From the NCBI RefSeq assembly GCF_045807065.1, contig NZ_JBJMIE010000042.1, positions 1-64,000 of the forward strand: a stretch of DNA of 64,000 nt. Direction: 5' to 3'. The position numbers were made by a program, and so were the translations under genes. The stretch is from Actinophytocola sp045807065 (GTDB lineage: Bacteria > Actinomycetota > Actinomycetes > Mycobacteriales > Pseudonocardiaceae). A model generated the notes under the pieces. That model had not been told where the DNA came from. It worked only from the letters and a program-made list of their open reading frames with translations, and made no database searches. Within the stretch, counting starts at the first letter, position 1; every line of letters starts with the position of its first letter. Below, piece by piece: positions 16,867 to 25,637 of this stretch.

Positions 16867-18180
16867 TCAGCACGGTGGACGTCTCGGCTGGCGCAACGCG
16901 GCCGGGATGAGCTCACCGTGCGCCGCCAACAGCTCGTCGCACATCGCCTCGGCCTGGCGGGTGGTCAGCACGGCGGCGGCGTTCGGGTCGAGTAGTACCG
17001 CTTGGTGCACGTGCCGGCGGTCGCCGTCCAGTACGGCGCGTACCGTCAGCTCGACGACGTTGAGGAACGTGCGGTTGAGGGCCGCCAGCTGCGGTGGCAG
17101 TGCGCCGACCGGCTGCGGGTGCGGCCCCGACGCGTCGACGACGGCCGGTACCTCCACACAGCATTCCGCCGGCAGGTTGCTGATCAGCCCGTCGTTGCGG
17201 ACGTTGAGGTAGATCTCCCGCGCGGCACCGGTCTGGTGCGCGTGGATGAACTCCGACGCGAGCTCCGAGGTCGGTGTCAGCGTGAGCGGGCCGCCGCTCT
17301 CCAGCTCCCTGCGGGTCTCGCCGTACTCGTCGAGGTTGCGCTCGGACCGGCGCAGGTACTCCCCGACCGGGATGCGGAAGTGCTCGATCTCGTCGTCGTG
17401 GCGCATGAACCAGGGCACGTACTCCGCGCCGTGCTCGCTGGACTCGGTGGGGAAGTAGCCGAAGCGGCGGAAGATCTCGACCCGGACCCTGCGCCGCAGC
17501 TGGGGATCGGCGTCGATCGCGGCGTGAAGTCGGGGATACAGGTCGGTTCCGTCGTGCTCGAAGCGAAGCACGAACGCCTGGTGGTTGAAGCCGGCGGTCA
17601 GGAAGTCCACTTCGGACACCGGCAGGCCGGCGACCCCGGCGAGGAACCGGTGCGTGTCCCGGACCGAGTGGCACATCCCGACGACCCGGGCGAACGGCGT
17701 CCCGGCGTAGACCGCCCACGGCAGCATCGCCATCGGGTTGCTGTAGTTCAGCAGGTACGCGTCCGGCGCGACCTTCGCCAGGTCCTCACCGATCGCCATC
17801 AGCACCGGGATCGTGCGCAGGCCACGGAAGACGCCGCCGACACCGATGGTGTCCGAGATGGTCTGGCGGACGCCGTAACGCGCGGGGATGTCGAAGTCGG
17901 TCCGCGTGGCCCGGTAGCCGCCGACCTGGATCTCGTTGATGACGTAGTCCGCGCCCTCGACCGCGGCCTGCCGGTCGAGGCTCGAGCCGACGCGGGCACC
18001 CGCGCCGGTCTGCTGGTTTATCCGCCGTACCAACGCTTCCGCGTACCCGAGCCGCTCCTCGTCGATGTCGTGCAACATCAGGTCCAGCTGGCCGTGCAGC
18101 GCAGTGAACCCGCACAGGTCGGTGACGACGTTGCGGGTGAACTCGACGCTGCCCGCGCCGATGAACGCCACCTTGGTCAT
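16867..18180 (-). CDS. GH4 alpha-glucosidase/alpha-galactosidase
   Basis: A 437-residue GH4 glycosidase, using NAD+ and a divalent metal and acting in the cytoplasm on imported sugar. The Rossmann start is KVAFIGAGSVEFTRNVV, and the metal-binding Cys-His pair lies in GMCHSVRDTHRF. The conserved N of NEIQVGG and the AGFNHQAF segment follow. The start ATG 18180 begins the Rossmann strand; the upstream in-frame residues are not conserved-looking. DeoR-type half-sites lie just upstream (18226-18264), and the sugar importer lies beyond the regulator, so this enzyme probably hydrolyses the imported alpha-glycoside. It resembles the LplD/MelA branch. Confidence 0.92.
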   Translation of the reverse strand: MTKVAFIGAGSVEFTRNVVTDLCGFTALHGQLDLMLHDIDEERLGYAEALVRRINQQTGAGARVGSSLDRQAAVEGADYVINEIQVGGYRATRTDFDIPARYGVRQTISDTIGVGGVFRGLRTIPVLMAIGEDLAKVAPDAYLLNYSNPMAMLPWAVYAGTPFARVVGMCHSVRDTHRFLAGVAGLPVSEVDFLTAGFNHQAFVLRFEHDGTDLYPRLHAAIDADPQLRRRVRVEIFRRFGYFPTESSEHGAEYVPWFMRHDDEIEHFRIPVGEYLRRSERNLDEYGETRRELESGGPLTLTPTSELASEFIHAHQTGAAREIYLNVRNDGLISNLPAECCVEVPAVVDASGPHPQPVGALPPQLAALNRTFLNVVELTVRAVLDGDRRHVHQAVLLDPNAAAVLTTRQAEAMCDELLAAHGELIPAALRQPRRPPC

Positions 18181-18225
18181 GCTCGCACTATGACACCGAC
18201 TGCACGAAGCAAACAACGACTCGAC

Positions 18226-18264
18226 TCAAACGCGCAACTTCTACGCCGTTTACTGCGCGTTTGA
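18226..18264. promoter_or_regulatory. Operator of the GH4 gene (spaced inverted repeat)
   Basis: TCAAACGCGCA (18226-18236) and its exact complement TGCGCGTTTGA (18254-18264) are separated by 17 bases, between the regulator and the glycosidase gene. The AACGCGCA half-site is the same as in the importer operator at 19217. Confidence 0.6.
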
Positions 18265-18275
18265 TCATGCGTACC

Positions 18276-19034
18276 TCAGACGAGCGTGACCTCGCAGCCG
18301 AGCGCCCGAATCGCGCCGATCTTGGCCTCGTCGGCGCGGTCGTCGGTGATCAGCAGGTCCACCTCGCCCATCTCGCACACCCGCGCGAGCGCGACCCGGC
18401 CGATCTTCGTGGCGTCGGCCAGCACGATGGTCCGCCGCGCGCGGCTGCGCATCACCCCGTTCGCACGCGATCCCGCCGGGTCGTAGTTCGTGCAGCCGGC
18501 CTCGGCGTCGACCCCGTCCACGCCGACGAACGCGACGTCGAGGTTGTACTCGGACAGGAAGGTCTCGGCGGAGTGGCCGACCGCCTCCTGGCTGCTGCTG
18601 CGGATCTCCCCACCCGCCGAGAACACCCGCAGCCGCGGGTTGTCCAGCAGGTGCAGCGCGACGTTGAGGGCGTTGGTGACGACGGTGAGCCCCTCGTGTT
18701 CCAGCAGCAGCCGCGCGAACTCGGTGACCGTGGTGCCGCCGGTCACCCCGATGACCCTGGCGCCGGCCAGGTGCTTGCGTGCCTCGTGCGCGATCTTGCG
18801 CTTCTCGGTAAGGTCCTGCGTGGTCTTGTAGCTCAGCGGCAGGTCGTTGAACGCGGCGTGGATCGTCGCGCCGCCCCGGGTCCGGCTGACCAGCCGCTGC
18901 TGTTCGAGCAGCTCGAGATCGCGCCGGATGGTCGCATGCGACACGTCGAACATCTCGGCGAGCTCCGGAACCTCCAACGACCCGTGCGCGACCACAGTGG
19001 ACAGGATCTGGTTGAGACGTTGGTTGCGCCGCAT
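18276..19034 (-). CDS. DeoR-family sugar regulator
   Basis: A 252-residue repressor. The N-terminal winged helix is NQILSTVVAHGSLEVPELAEM with DVSHATIRRDLELLEQ. The C-terminal sugar-phosphate sensor domain has VIGVTGGTTVTEFARLL, TNALNVALHLLDN and the FVGVDGVD segment. ATG 19034 (MRRNQRLNQIL) matches the family start; the upstream in-frame residues are low quality. It lies upstream of the glycosidase and divergent from the importer. Palindromes built from AACGCGCA flank it on both sides and are its likely targets. Confidence 0.9.
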   Translation of the reverse strand: MRRNQRLNQILSTVVAHGSLEVPELAEMFDVSHATIRRDLELLEQQRLVSRTRGGATIHAAFNDLPLSYKTTQDLTEKRKIAHEARKHLAGARVIGVTGGTTVTEFARLLLEHEGLTVVTNALNVALHLLDNPRLRVFSAGGEIRSSSQEAVGHSAETFLSEYNLDVAFVGVDGVDAEAGCTNYDPAGSRANGVMRSRARRTIVLADATKIGRVALARVCEMGEVDLLITDDRADEAKIGAIRALGCEVTLV

Positions 19035-19088
19035 GGCGCCGAGGGTATCGCACGAACAAGCAGAGTGCGCATAGCTTCCCCGTCCTGC

Positions 19089-19101
19089 GCGCAATTTGCG
19101 C
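19089..19101. promoter_or_regulatory. Operator-like palindrome upstream of the DeoR gene
   Basis: GCGCAATTTGCGC is a perfect 13-base palindrome 55 bases upstream of the regulator start. It shares GCGCAA with the operator at 19217, which suggests autoregulation. Confidence 0.5.
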
Positions 19102-19216
19102 ACAGGAGAGCGTTACCCGGTCTTAACCCCAACAAAGCGGAAGTATCGGACTTCGCTCTGTTGACCAGCCGATGAACGCGTGCCATAGTCCAGTTCAACA
19201 TTCGGACCGATCATGT

Positions 19217-19238
19217 AACGCGCAAATATTTGCGCGTT
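19217..19238. promoter_or_regulatory. Operator of the sugar importer (perfect 22-base palindrome)
   Basis: AACGCGCAAAT is followed immediately by its exact complement ATTTGCGCGTT. It lies 63 bases upstream of the lipoprotein start at 19301. The outer AACGCGCA half-sites are identical to those in front of the glycosidase, marking one DeoR regulon. Confidence 0.7.
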
Positions 19239-19300
19239 TTCTGATCGAAATGCTCGGAGTTCGCCGGCCCGGCCAGTCCCAGTTGTGAGAGGCGTCGCTC

Positions 19301-20629
19301 ATGTTCTCGCCGCGAAGGAACGTCCGGCTGACCGCCGGCATCGCCGTCCTGTCCAGCCTCGCCCTGCTGGGCACCGCGTGCGGGGGCGGCGACAGCGGCG
19401 CGTCCCAGGAGACGACCGGCGTCACGATCAACGTCACCCTGGGAGCCGCGTCGCCGCCCCAGGCGGCGCTGGAGGCGTTCACGAAGTCCACCGGCATCAA
19501 GGTGAACTGGACGAACCTCGACTGGGACAGCCTGCAGACGAAGATCGCGGCGGCCGCCACCGCGAAGACCTACTTCGCCGACGCGACCGACGTCGACTGG
19601 TCGCGGGTGGGCCAGCTGGGCAAGCTCAACTGGTTCTATCCCATGGAGAAATACCTCGACACCAAGAAGCTGACCTCGGACATGCCGCAGCTGTCGTCGT
19701 TCACGACCGACGGCCACGTCGTCGGCATCCCGTACGACGCGTCGTTCCTCGTGGCCACGGTCAACAAGAAGATGTTCGCCGACGCCGGCGTCACGTCGAT
19801 GCCGACGACGATCGCCCAGTACACACAGGATCTGAAGCAGATCAAGGCAAAGGGCGCCGTCCAGTACCCGCTGAACATCCCGTTCGCGGCGGCCGAGGGC
19901 CTGTCCACCTACTGGTACCAGACCACCGCGGCGTTCGGCGGCAAGGTACTGGACGAGAAGGGCAAGCCGCAGTTCGCCAGCCGAGGTTCCGCGGGGTACA
20001 AGGCGGCACAGTGGATGGTCGACGCGCTGAAGCAGGGCCTCGTCGCGCCAGGCAACATCAACGTGACCGACAGCCAGGGACAGCAGACCCTGATGGCGCA
20101 CGGGCAGACGGCCAGCGTGTTCGGCGACTACTCCGGCAACGTCGGCAGCCTGTACGACGTGCCGGAATCCTCGACGGTGGTCCATCAGGTCGGCTACCTG
20201 CCGACGCCCGGGGTGAGCGGACCGGGGCCGAACATGAGTAACCCCGACGGCATCGGCATCCCCGTGAACGCCAAGTACCCGAAGGCCGCGGCGAAGTTCA
20301 TCGAATGGTTCACCTCGGCGGAGAACCAGGCCGACTTCGCGGGCCTGAACGGGCCGGACAAGGCGTGGAAGAGTTACAACATGCCGTCCCGCCTCAGCGC
20401 GGTCGAGCAGCTCAACAAGAACGGCAACATCATCGGCGGGGACACGCTCGCCTCGCTGCTGAAGGACCAGGCCCGGCCGGTGTTCCCCGGCGGCGCACCG
20501 AAGTGGTACCCGGAGTTCTCCACCGCCGTCTACACGAACCTGCACGCGGCCGCGACGGGCGCGATGTCGGTCGACACAGCGATCAAGACCATCGCCGGCA
20601 CCACGGACCGGCTGGCGAGCGGCCAGTGA
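19301..20629 (+). CDS. Sugar-binding lipoprotein of an ABC importer
   Basis: A 442-residue family 1 solute-binding protein. The signal peptide ends in the lipobox LGTAC (Cys at about residue 27), followed by a Gly/Ser linker. The body is typical of oligosaccharide binders (INVTLGAASPPQAALEAFTKS, GIPYDASFLVATVNKKMFADAG, IPVNAKYPKAAAKFIEWFTS). It captures the sugar outside the cell and delivers it to the two permeases encoded directly downstream. No ATPase is encoded here, so the importer probably uses a shared MsiK-type ATPase from elsewhere, as is usual in actinomycetes. Confidence 0.93.
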   Translation: MFSPRRNVRLTAGIAVLSSLALLGTACGGGDSGASQETTGVTINVTLGAASPPQAALEAFTKSTGIKVNWTNLDWDSLQTKIAAAATAKTYFADATDVDWSRVGQLGKLNWFYPMEKYLDTKKLTSDMPQLSSFTTDGHVVGIPYDASFLVATVNKKMFADAGVTSMPTTIAQYTQDLKQIKAKGAVQYPLNIPFAAAEGLSTYWYQTTAAFGGKVLDEKGKPQFASRGSAGYKAAQWMVDALKQGLVAPGNINVTDSQGQQTLMAHGQTASVFGDYSGNVGSLYDVPESSTVVHQVGYLPTPGVSGPGPNMSNPDGIGIPVNAKYPKAAAKFIEWFTSAENQADFAGLNGPDKAWKSYNMPSRLSAVEQLNKNGNIIGGDTLASLLKDQARPVFPGGAPKWYPEFSTAVYTNLHAAATGAMSVDTAIKTIAGTTDRLASGQ

Positions 20630-21564
20630 CCAGTACCCGGCTCCCGACCAGGCCGGTGACGACCAGCGAGCCCAGCCCGAGGCAGCGAAAACGCCGTCGC
20701 CGGTTCGATCTCCTGCCGTACGTGCTGGTCGCGCCGCTGGCGCTGTTCATCGTCGGCCTGGCGCTGGTGCCGGCGGGTTTCACGGTCGTGGAGTCGTTCT
20801 TCAAGGTCGACACCCTCGACCCGCCGACCCGGTTCTTCGGCCTCGGCAACTTCCGGCAGATCTTCGGAGATCCGCTGCTGCGCACCACCGTCGTCAACAC
20901 GCTCGGCTACGTCGTGATCGGGACGGCGTTGTCCACCATCCTCGGCATCGCGATGGCGGTCACCCTCCAGCACCGCTTCGCCGGGCGCTCGGTGCTCATC
21001 GCGATCCTGGTGCTGCCGTGGGCGCTGCCCGGTGTCGTGGAAGGCATCGTGTGGACCGGGATCTGGGACGCGAACACCGGACTGCTCAACAGCGTGCTCA
21101 CCTCCCTGCACCTGATCGACCACTACCAGGTCTTCCTCGGCCAGCACCGGTGGCTGACGATCTTCCTGATCGAGATCGTGCAGGTGTGGCAGATAACGCC
21201 GCTGTCGGCGCTGCTGGTGCTGGCCGCGCTGCAGAACATCCCCGGCGACCTGTACGAGTCCGCCCGGCTCGACGGCTGTTCGGGCCCGCAGGCGTTCCGG
21301 CGGATCACGCTGCCGCTGGCCCGGCCGGGCATCGCGATCGCGATGGTGCAGGCGGTGATCACCACACTCAACGTCTTCGACCAGCCGTACGTGCTCAACG
21401 GCGCCGCGTCGACCGCGTCGTCGGTGATGATCCAGACCTACCTCGTCAGCTTCCAGAACCTGAACTTCGGCGAAGGATATGCGTTGTCACTGCTCGTCAC
21501 CGTGGCCACGCTGGTGCTGTCCCTCGGCGCGGTGAAGCTCGTGTACCGACGGGTGGAGTACTGA
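20626..21564 (+). CDS. Sugar ABC transporter permease (MalF/UgpA-type)
   Basis: A 312-residue permease with six membrane segments (first: LLPYVLVAPLALFIVGLALV) and an EAA loop ending in YESARLDGCSGPQAFRRI. The start GTG overlaps the stop of the lipoprotein gene (GTGA), showing coupling. A basic cytoplasmic N terminus (RQRKRRRRF) precedes the first helix. It pairs with the next permease to form the channel. Confidence 0.93.
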   Translation: MTSTRLPTRPVTTSEPSPRQRKRRRRFDLLPYVLVAPLALFIVGLALVPAGFTVVESFFKVDTLDPPTRFFGLGNFRQIFGDPLLRTTVVNTLGYVVIGTALSTILGIAMAVTLQHRFAGRSVLIAILVLPWALPGVVEGIVWTGIWDANTGLLNSVLTSLHLIDHYQVFLGQHRWLTIFLIEIVQVWQITPLSALLVLAALQNIPGDLYESARLDGCSGPQAFRRITLPLARPGIAIAMVQAVITTLNVFDQPYVLNGAASTASSVMIQTYLVSFQNLNFGEGYALSLLVTVATLVLSLGAVKLVYRRVEY

Positions 21565-22397
21565 TGCGCGCGCGGATCCGGCTGCGGTGGTTCGGGATCG
21601 CGTTCATCCTGCTGTGGTCGCTCGTCCCGATCTACTGGACGATCAACATCAGCCTGCAGTCCGAGGCAGACCTCGGCAGCAAACCGGCGCACTACCTGCC
21701 ACCCAATCCGACGCTGAAGAACTACGAGGCACTGCTCAGCGGATCCGGCCCCGTGCCCGGCCAGATCCGCGCCTCCGCGGTCAACATCGTCGTCGAGTGC
21801 GCCGCCGCGACCATCATCACGGTCGTGCTGTCCACCCTTGCCGCGTACGCGTTCGCACGCATGAAGTTCAAGGGCCGCAACGTGTTGTTCTACGCGACCC
21901 TGGCGACGATGGCCTTCCCCGCCTACACGACGTTGATACCCCTGTACCAGATCCTCACCGAGTTCAGCCTCGTCAACACCTACACCGGCATCGTCCTGGT
22001 GTACGTCTCCGGCTTCCTCCCGCTGGCGACCTGGATCATGTACAACTACCTGCAGAGCCTGCCCGCCTCCCTGGAGGAAGCGGGCCTCGTCGACGGCGCA
22101 CACCGGATGCAGGTCTTCTGGCACGTGCTCCTACCGCTGGCCCGCCCCGGCATCATCTCGACGGCCATCATCACGTTCCTGTTCTCGTGGACGCAGTTCC
22201 TCTTCCCACTGGTGCTCTCCACCGACCTGTCCACCCAACCGCTGACCGTCGTCGTGCAGGCACTGCAAGGACAACACGTGGTACCGACGACGCTGCTCAG
22301 CGCCGCGGGCGTAATCGCGATCGCCGTACCCGCCGTCATCGGGTTCACCCTCAACCGCTACATCGTGAGCGGCCTACTCGCGGGAAGCGTCAAATAG
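21564..22397 (+). CDS. Sugar ABC transporter permease (MalG-type)
   Basis: A 277-residue permease. ATG 21564 shares one base with the stop of the previous permease (TGATG). The first membrane helix is IAFILLWSLVPIYWTINIS, the EAA-type loop is LEEAGLVDGAHRMQVFWHVLLP, and the tail FTLNRYIVSGLLAGSVK is typical of MalG. It is the last gene of the importer operon; no ATPase gene follows. Confidence 0.93.
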   Translation: MRARIRLRWFGIAFILLWSLVPIYWTINISLQSEADLGSKPAHYLPPNPTLKNYEALLSGSGPVPGQIRASAVNIVVECAAATIITVVLSTLAAYAFARMKFKGRNVLFYATLATMAFPAYTTLIPLYQILTEFSLVNTYTGIVLVYVSGFLPLATWIMYNYLQSLPASLEEAGLVDGAHRMQVFWHVLLPLARPGIISTAIITFLFSWTQFLFPLVLSTDLSTQPLTVVVQALQGQHVVPTTLLSAAGVIAIAVPAVIGFTLNRYIVSGLLAGSVK

Positions 22398-22437
22398 CGC
22401 GAACCGCTCCCACGAGTCCGTCCGCCCCGGCGAACAG

Positions 22438-23418
22438 TCAATGGTGGCCGAGCACGGCGTGCGGTCGGTACGGTGCGTGCAGCGTGGCCACCTCGTCCTC
22501 GGTCAGTCCCGTATGGACCGCGGCGATCGCGTCCGTCAGGTGTTCTGTTCTGGTTGCGCCGATGATCGGTGCGCTCACCCCTGGCCGGCCGAGTAGCCAG
22601 GCCAGGGCGATCCGCGCCGGCGGCAGGTCGCGCTGGGCGGCGACCGTGCGCACCGCGTCGACCACGTCGAAGTCGTCGTCGGTGTACAGGTTGTCGGCGA
22701 CGGGGTCGGAGCCGGACCGCACGGTGGTCTGTGCGCCGCCGCGTCCGCGGGTGCCGGTGAGCAGTCCGCGTGCCAGCGGGCTCCACGGGATGAGGCCGAC
22801 ACCCTGGTCGAGGCAGAGGGGGATCATCTCCCGTTCCTCCTCGCGGTAGACGAGGTTGTAGTGGTTCTGCATCGACACGAACCTGGTCCAGCCGTGGGTA
22901 TCGGCGACGTGCTGTGCCTTGGCGAACTGCCAGGCGTACATGCTCGACGCGCCGATGTACCTGGCCTTCCCGGCGGAGACCACGTCGTCGAGGGCGTTCA
23001 TGGTCTCCTCGATCGGGGTCTCGGGGTCCCAGCGGTGGATCTGGTACAGGTCGACGTGGTCGACGCCCAGCCGGTCGAGCGAGGCGTCGATGGCGGCCAT
23101 GATGTGCTTGCGGGACAAGCCCTTGTCGTTCAGACCGGGCCCCACTGGGAAGTAGACCTTGGTGGCCAGGACGTAGTCGTCGCGGCGGGGGAACAGCTTG
23201 GCGAGCAACCGGCCGGTGATCACCTCGCTGGCTCCGTCGGAGTACATGTCCGCGGTGTCGAAGAACGTCACGCCCGCCTCGACGGCGTGGCGGACGATCG
23301 GCTCCGCGGCGTCCTCGCCGAGGATCCAGTCCCGCTTGGTGGGGCTGCCGTAGCTCATCATGCCGAGGCAGATGCGGGACACGGCGAGGCCGGAGGTGCC
23401 CAACCGGGTGTAGTCCAT
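22438..23418 (-). CDS. Aldo/keto reductase
   Basis: A 326-residue NADPH-dependent oxidoreductase. All four catalytic positions are visible: Asp and Tyr in FFDTADMYSDGASE, Lys in VLATKVYFP and His in LYQIHRWD. The N terminus MDYTRLGTSGLAVSRICLGMM is standard and fixes the start at ATG 23418. That ATG shares one base with the stop of the EamA gene, so the two genes are coupled. The open frame runs far upstream, but only in the shadow of the EamA gene. Confidence 0.93.
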   Translation of the reverse strand: MDYTRLGTSGLAVSRICLGMMSYGSPTKRDWILGEDAAEPIVRHAVEAGVTFFDTADMYSDGASEVITGRLLAKLFPRRDDYVLATKVYFPVGPGLNDKGLSRKHIMAAIDASLDRLGVDHVDLYQIHRWDPETPIEETMNALDDVVSAGKARYIGASSMYAWQFAKAQHVADTHGWTRFVSMQNHYNLVYREEEREMIPLCLDQGVGLIPWSPLARGLLTGTRGRGGAQTTVRSGSDPVADNLYTDDDFDVVDAVRTVAAQRDLPPARIALAWLLGRPGVSAPIIGATRTEHLTDAIAAVHTGLTEDEVATLHAPYRPHAVLGHH

Positions 23419-24284
23419 CAGTTTTCCTCTTCTCCCTGGGGTTCCTGGTGCACGGCGACGCCTGTGGCGATCAGCGCGATGCCGGTCAGCTCCCGGATGG
23501 TGGGCACCTGGGTGAGCACGACGATCCCGATCACCGTCGCGACCGCCGGCAGGATGGTCAGCATCAGCGCGAAGGTGTCCCGGCGCAACCGGGCCATGGC
23601 GAGTTGGTCGGTCACGTAGGGGATGACTGACGAGCAGATGCCCACGCCCACCCCGGCCAGCAGCGCCGCCGGGCTGATGAAGGCCGGCGCGGCGGCGGTG
23701 ACGGAGAACGGTGTCGCGACCACCGCGGCGACCAGCATCGCGGCGCCCAACTGGTCGATGCCGGCGCCGGTGTTGGCGATCCGGTGGCCGAGGACCACGT
23801 AGAGCATGAACAGCGCGCAGTTGACGAACGCGAAGACGAAGCCGAGCGCCGCACCGGCGAGTTGGAGATCGGTCAACGCGACCACCCCACCCACGGCGAG
23901 CACGAGGGCGATCAGGTTGCGGGCGTTGCGCACCCCGACCGCAGCGAGCACGATCGTGCCGAGGAACTCGATGGCCCCGACGGTCGCGAGCGGCAGCCGG
24001 TCGATGGCGAGGTAGAACGTGGTGTTCATGACCGCGAGCACCACCCCGAGCCCGAGCAACACGCGGCGCTGGCGCGGTGCGAGACGCCGGACCAGCCGCC
24101 AGGGCCTGCGCCACACCGCGAACACCACGGCGGCACTGGCGATCCGCAGCCAGGCCACGCCGAGCACGTCCACGCGGGCGAACAGCAACACGGCGAAGGC
24201 CGGCCCGAGGTAGTGGAAGACCGCGCTGACGCCGAAGTAGACCGGCGCCGGCATCCGAGACGCGATCCCGGACGGTGTCGTCAT
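23418..24284 (-). CDS. EamA/DMT-family exporter
   Basis: A 288-residue protein with ten predicted membrane helices in two EamA halves (YFGVSAVFHYLGPAFAVLLFA; VGICSSVIPYVTDQLAMARL), similar to RhtA-type amino-acid/metabolite exporters. ATG 24284 is preferred over the upstream start at 24305. It is divergent from an Lrp-type regulator, the common arrangement for exporters of this kind, so amino acids or related metabolites are likely substrates (inference). Confidence 0.88.
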   Translation of the reverse strand: MTTPSGIASRMPAPVYFGVSAVFHYLGPAFAVLLFARVDVLGVAWLRIASAAVVFAVWRRPWRLVRRLAPRQRRVLLGLGVVLAVMNTTFYLAIDRLPLATVGAIEFLGTIVLAAVGVRNARNLIALVLAVGGVVALTDLQLAGAALGFVFAFVNCALFMLYVVLGHRIANTGAGIDQLGAAMLVAAVVATPFSVTAAAPAFISPAALLAGVGVGICSSVIPYVTDQLAMARLRRDTFALMLTILPAVATVIGIVVLTQVPTIRELTGIALIATGVAVHQEPQGEEEN

Positions 24285-24348
24285 GCGGAGTATCTTCCAA
24301 AGCAATACCCCGAGGCCGGAATGGCACTATCCAGGAAGAAGGCCTGAG

Positions 24349-24855
24349 TTGCCTGGAACTTCAAGGCCAACCGGCCAAGATTCCTTCCCCGAGCGGTCCC
24401 GGCTGCTGGACGAGGTGAACGTGCGACTGCTGAACGAACTGCACGAGAACCCGCGGCTGTCGATGTCCGAACTGGCCCGCCGCGTCGGCATGTCGGCCCC
24501 CGCGGTAACTGAGCGTGTACAACGCCTGGAACGCACCGGTGTGATCACCGGCTTCCGGATGGAGGTCGACCCGGCCGCCCTGGGCATGCCCGTGACGGCG
24601 CTGGTGCGCATCCGCCCCGGCCCCGGTCAACTCCCCAAGATCGCGGCAGCGGCCCGAGACACGCCACAGGTGGTGGAGTGCTCCCGCATCACCGGCGAGG
24701 ACTGCTTCCTACTCAAGATGCACGGCCCGTCAATCAGCCAACTCGAAGAAATACTCGATCGGTTCCTGATGTTCGGCCAGACCACCACGTCGATCGTCGT
24801 ATCCGAGCCGGTCCCACGCCGACCGCTGCCCGTCCCCACCGTGGACAAGCGATAA
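24349..24855 (+). CDS. Lrp/AsnC-family regulator
   Basis: A 168-residue regulator with the AsnC-type HTH (LNELHENPRLSMSELARRVG, MSAPAVTERVQRLERTGVI) and the RAM ligand domain (PVTALVRIRPGPGQLPKI, HGPSISQLEEILDRF). No ATG fits. TTG 24349, preceded six bases earlier by AAGAAGG, is the best start and leaves about 65 bases of promoter region to the divergent exporter. It probably controls the exporter and reductase genes in response to an amino acid. Confidence 0.88.
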   Translation: MPGTSRPTGQDSFPERSRLLDEVNVRLLNELHENPRLSMSELARRVGMSAPAVTERVQRLERTGVITGFRMEVDPAALGMPVTALVRIRPGPGQLPKIAAAARDTPQVVECSRITGEDCFLLKMHGPSISQLEEILDRFLMFGQTTTSIVVSEPVPRRPLPVPTVDKR

Positions 24856-25023
24856 CGCGCCCTCAACCGAGCCAGGACTGTCACCGCCGACCTCGCTGGC
24901 CAGTGCACGTCCTCGCGGTTCGTTGCTGGGGGTGGAGCCGTCCGGCTCATTTTGCTAGGCCGTACAACGCAAACACGGTCTGAATGGTGTTGGTGCCGGT
25001 CGGGGCGGCCCAAGATAGCCGTC

Positions 25024-25413
25024 ATGGACAGACTTTCCGTGATCCGCCGGTTAGCCGGATTCGCCATGGCCCTTGTCGCCGCGCTCGCTCTGGCGACCGC
25101 CCCGGCCGCCGCTCAGACGACACCGCAGATCACCATGGCGAGTGCGGTGGCCGTGGTGAATCCGGGTAACCAGAGGCTCGTCGAGTTCGATTCGGTGCAG
25201 CTTCAGATGACCGCGACTGGCGGTGCCTCGCCGTACACGTGGGCGGCGGCCGGGCTGAGCACACGGCTGAACATCAACCCGTCGACGGGCCTGATCTCCG
25301 GGATCGCGACGGCCGGCCGCTACACCGTGACGGTCACCGCGACGGACGCAGCCGGTTCGGCTGGCAGTGTCACCTTCACCATCTGGGTTCCTCGGGAGTG
25401 TCGCACCTGCTGA
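25024..25413 (+). CDS. Small secreted Ig-like (He_PIG-type) protein
   Basis: A 129-residue exported protein: signal peptide (LAGFAMALVAALALATAPAAA, cut near AAA-QT) and one putative-Ig repeat (LQMTATGGASPYTWAAAG, LNINPSTGLISGIATAGRY). He_PIG repeats usually sit in large surface proteins; here one repeat stands alone. It ends in ECRTC. The role may be adhesion or binding, but this is not established. Confidence 0.75.
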   Translation: MDRLSVIRRLAGFAMALVAALALATAPAAAQTTPQITMASAVAVVNPGNQRLVEFDSVQLQMTATGGASPYTWAAAGLSTRLNINPSTGLISGIATAGRYTVTVTATDAAGSAGSVTFTIWVPRECRTC

Positions 25414-25637
25414 GCGTCGCACCTGCCCAGCGGGACGGAGGAGGCTCGGTCCCGTTTTCCGCTTCGTCCTGGCGGTGGATCTCGATCAGTTCCTCACGAT
25501 AGCGAGGTCCACTATGGACAGTTCTCGTGTGTCTCGGCGCCGTTTTCCCATCAGTGGATCAGGCCGCGGTCCAGTTGCTATGGAGTGCGAACGGTGCGAG
25601 AGTGGTCGCGGGAACAAGTCTGGTCCGATGTGGACCG

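Noticed and set aside
22438..24327. A 629-codon frame with the aldo/keto reductase at its end
   Set aside because: The upstream half is the antisense-frame shadow of the EamA exporter. The reductase starts at the conserved ATG 23418.
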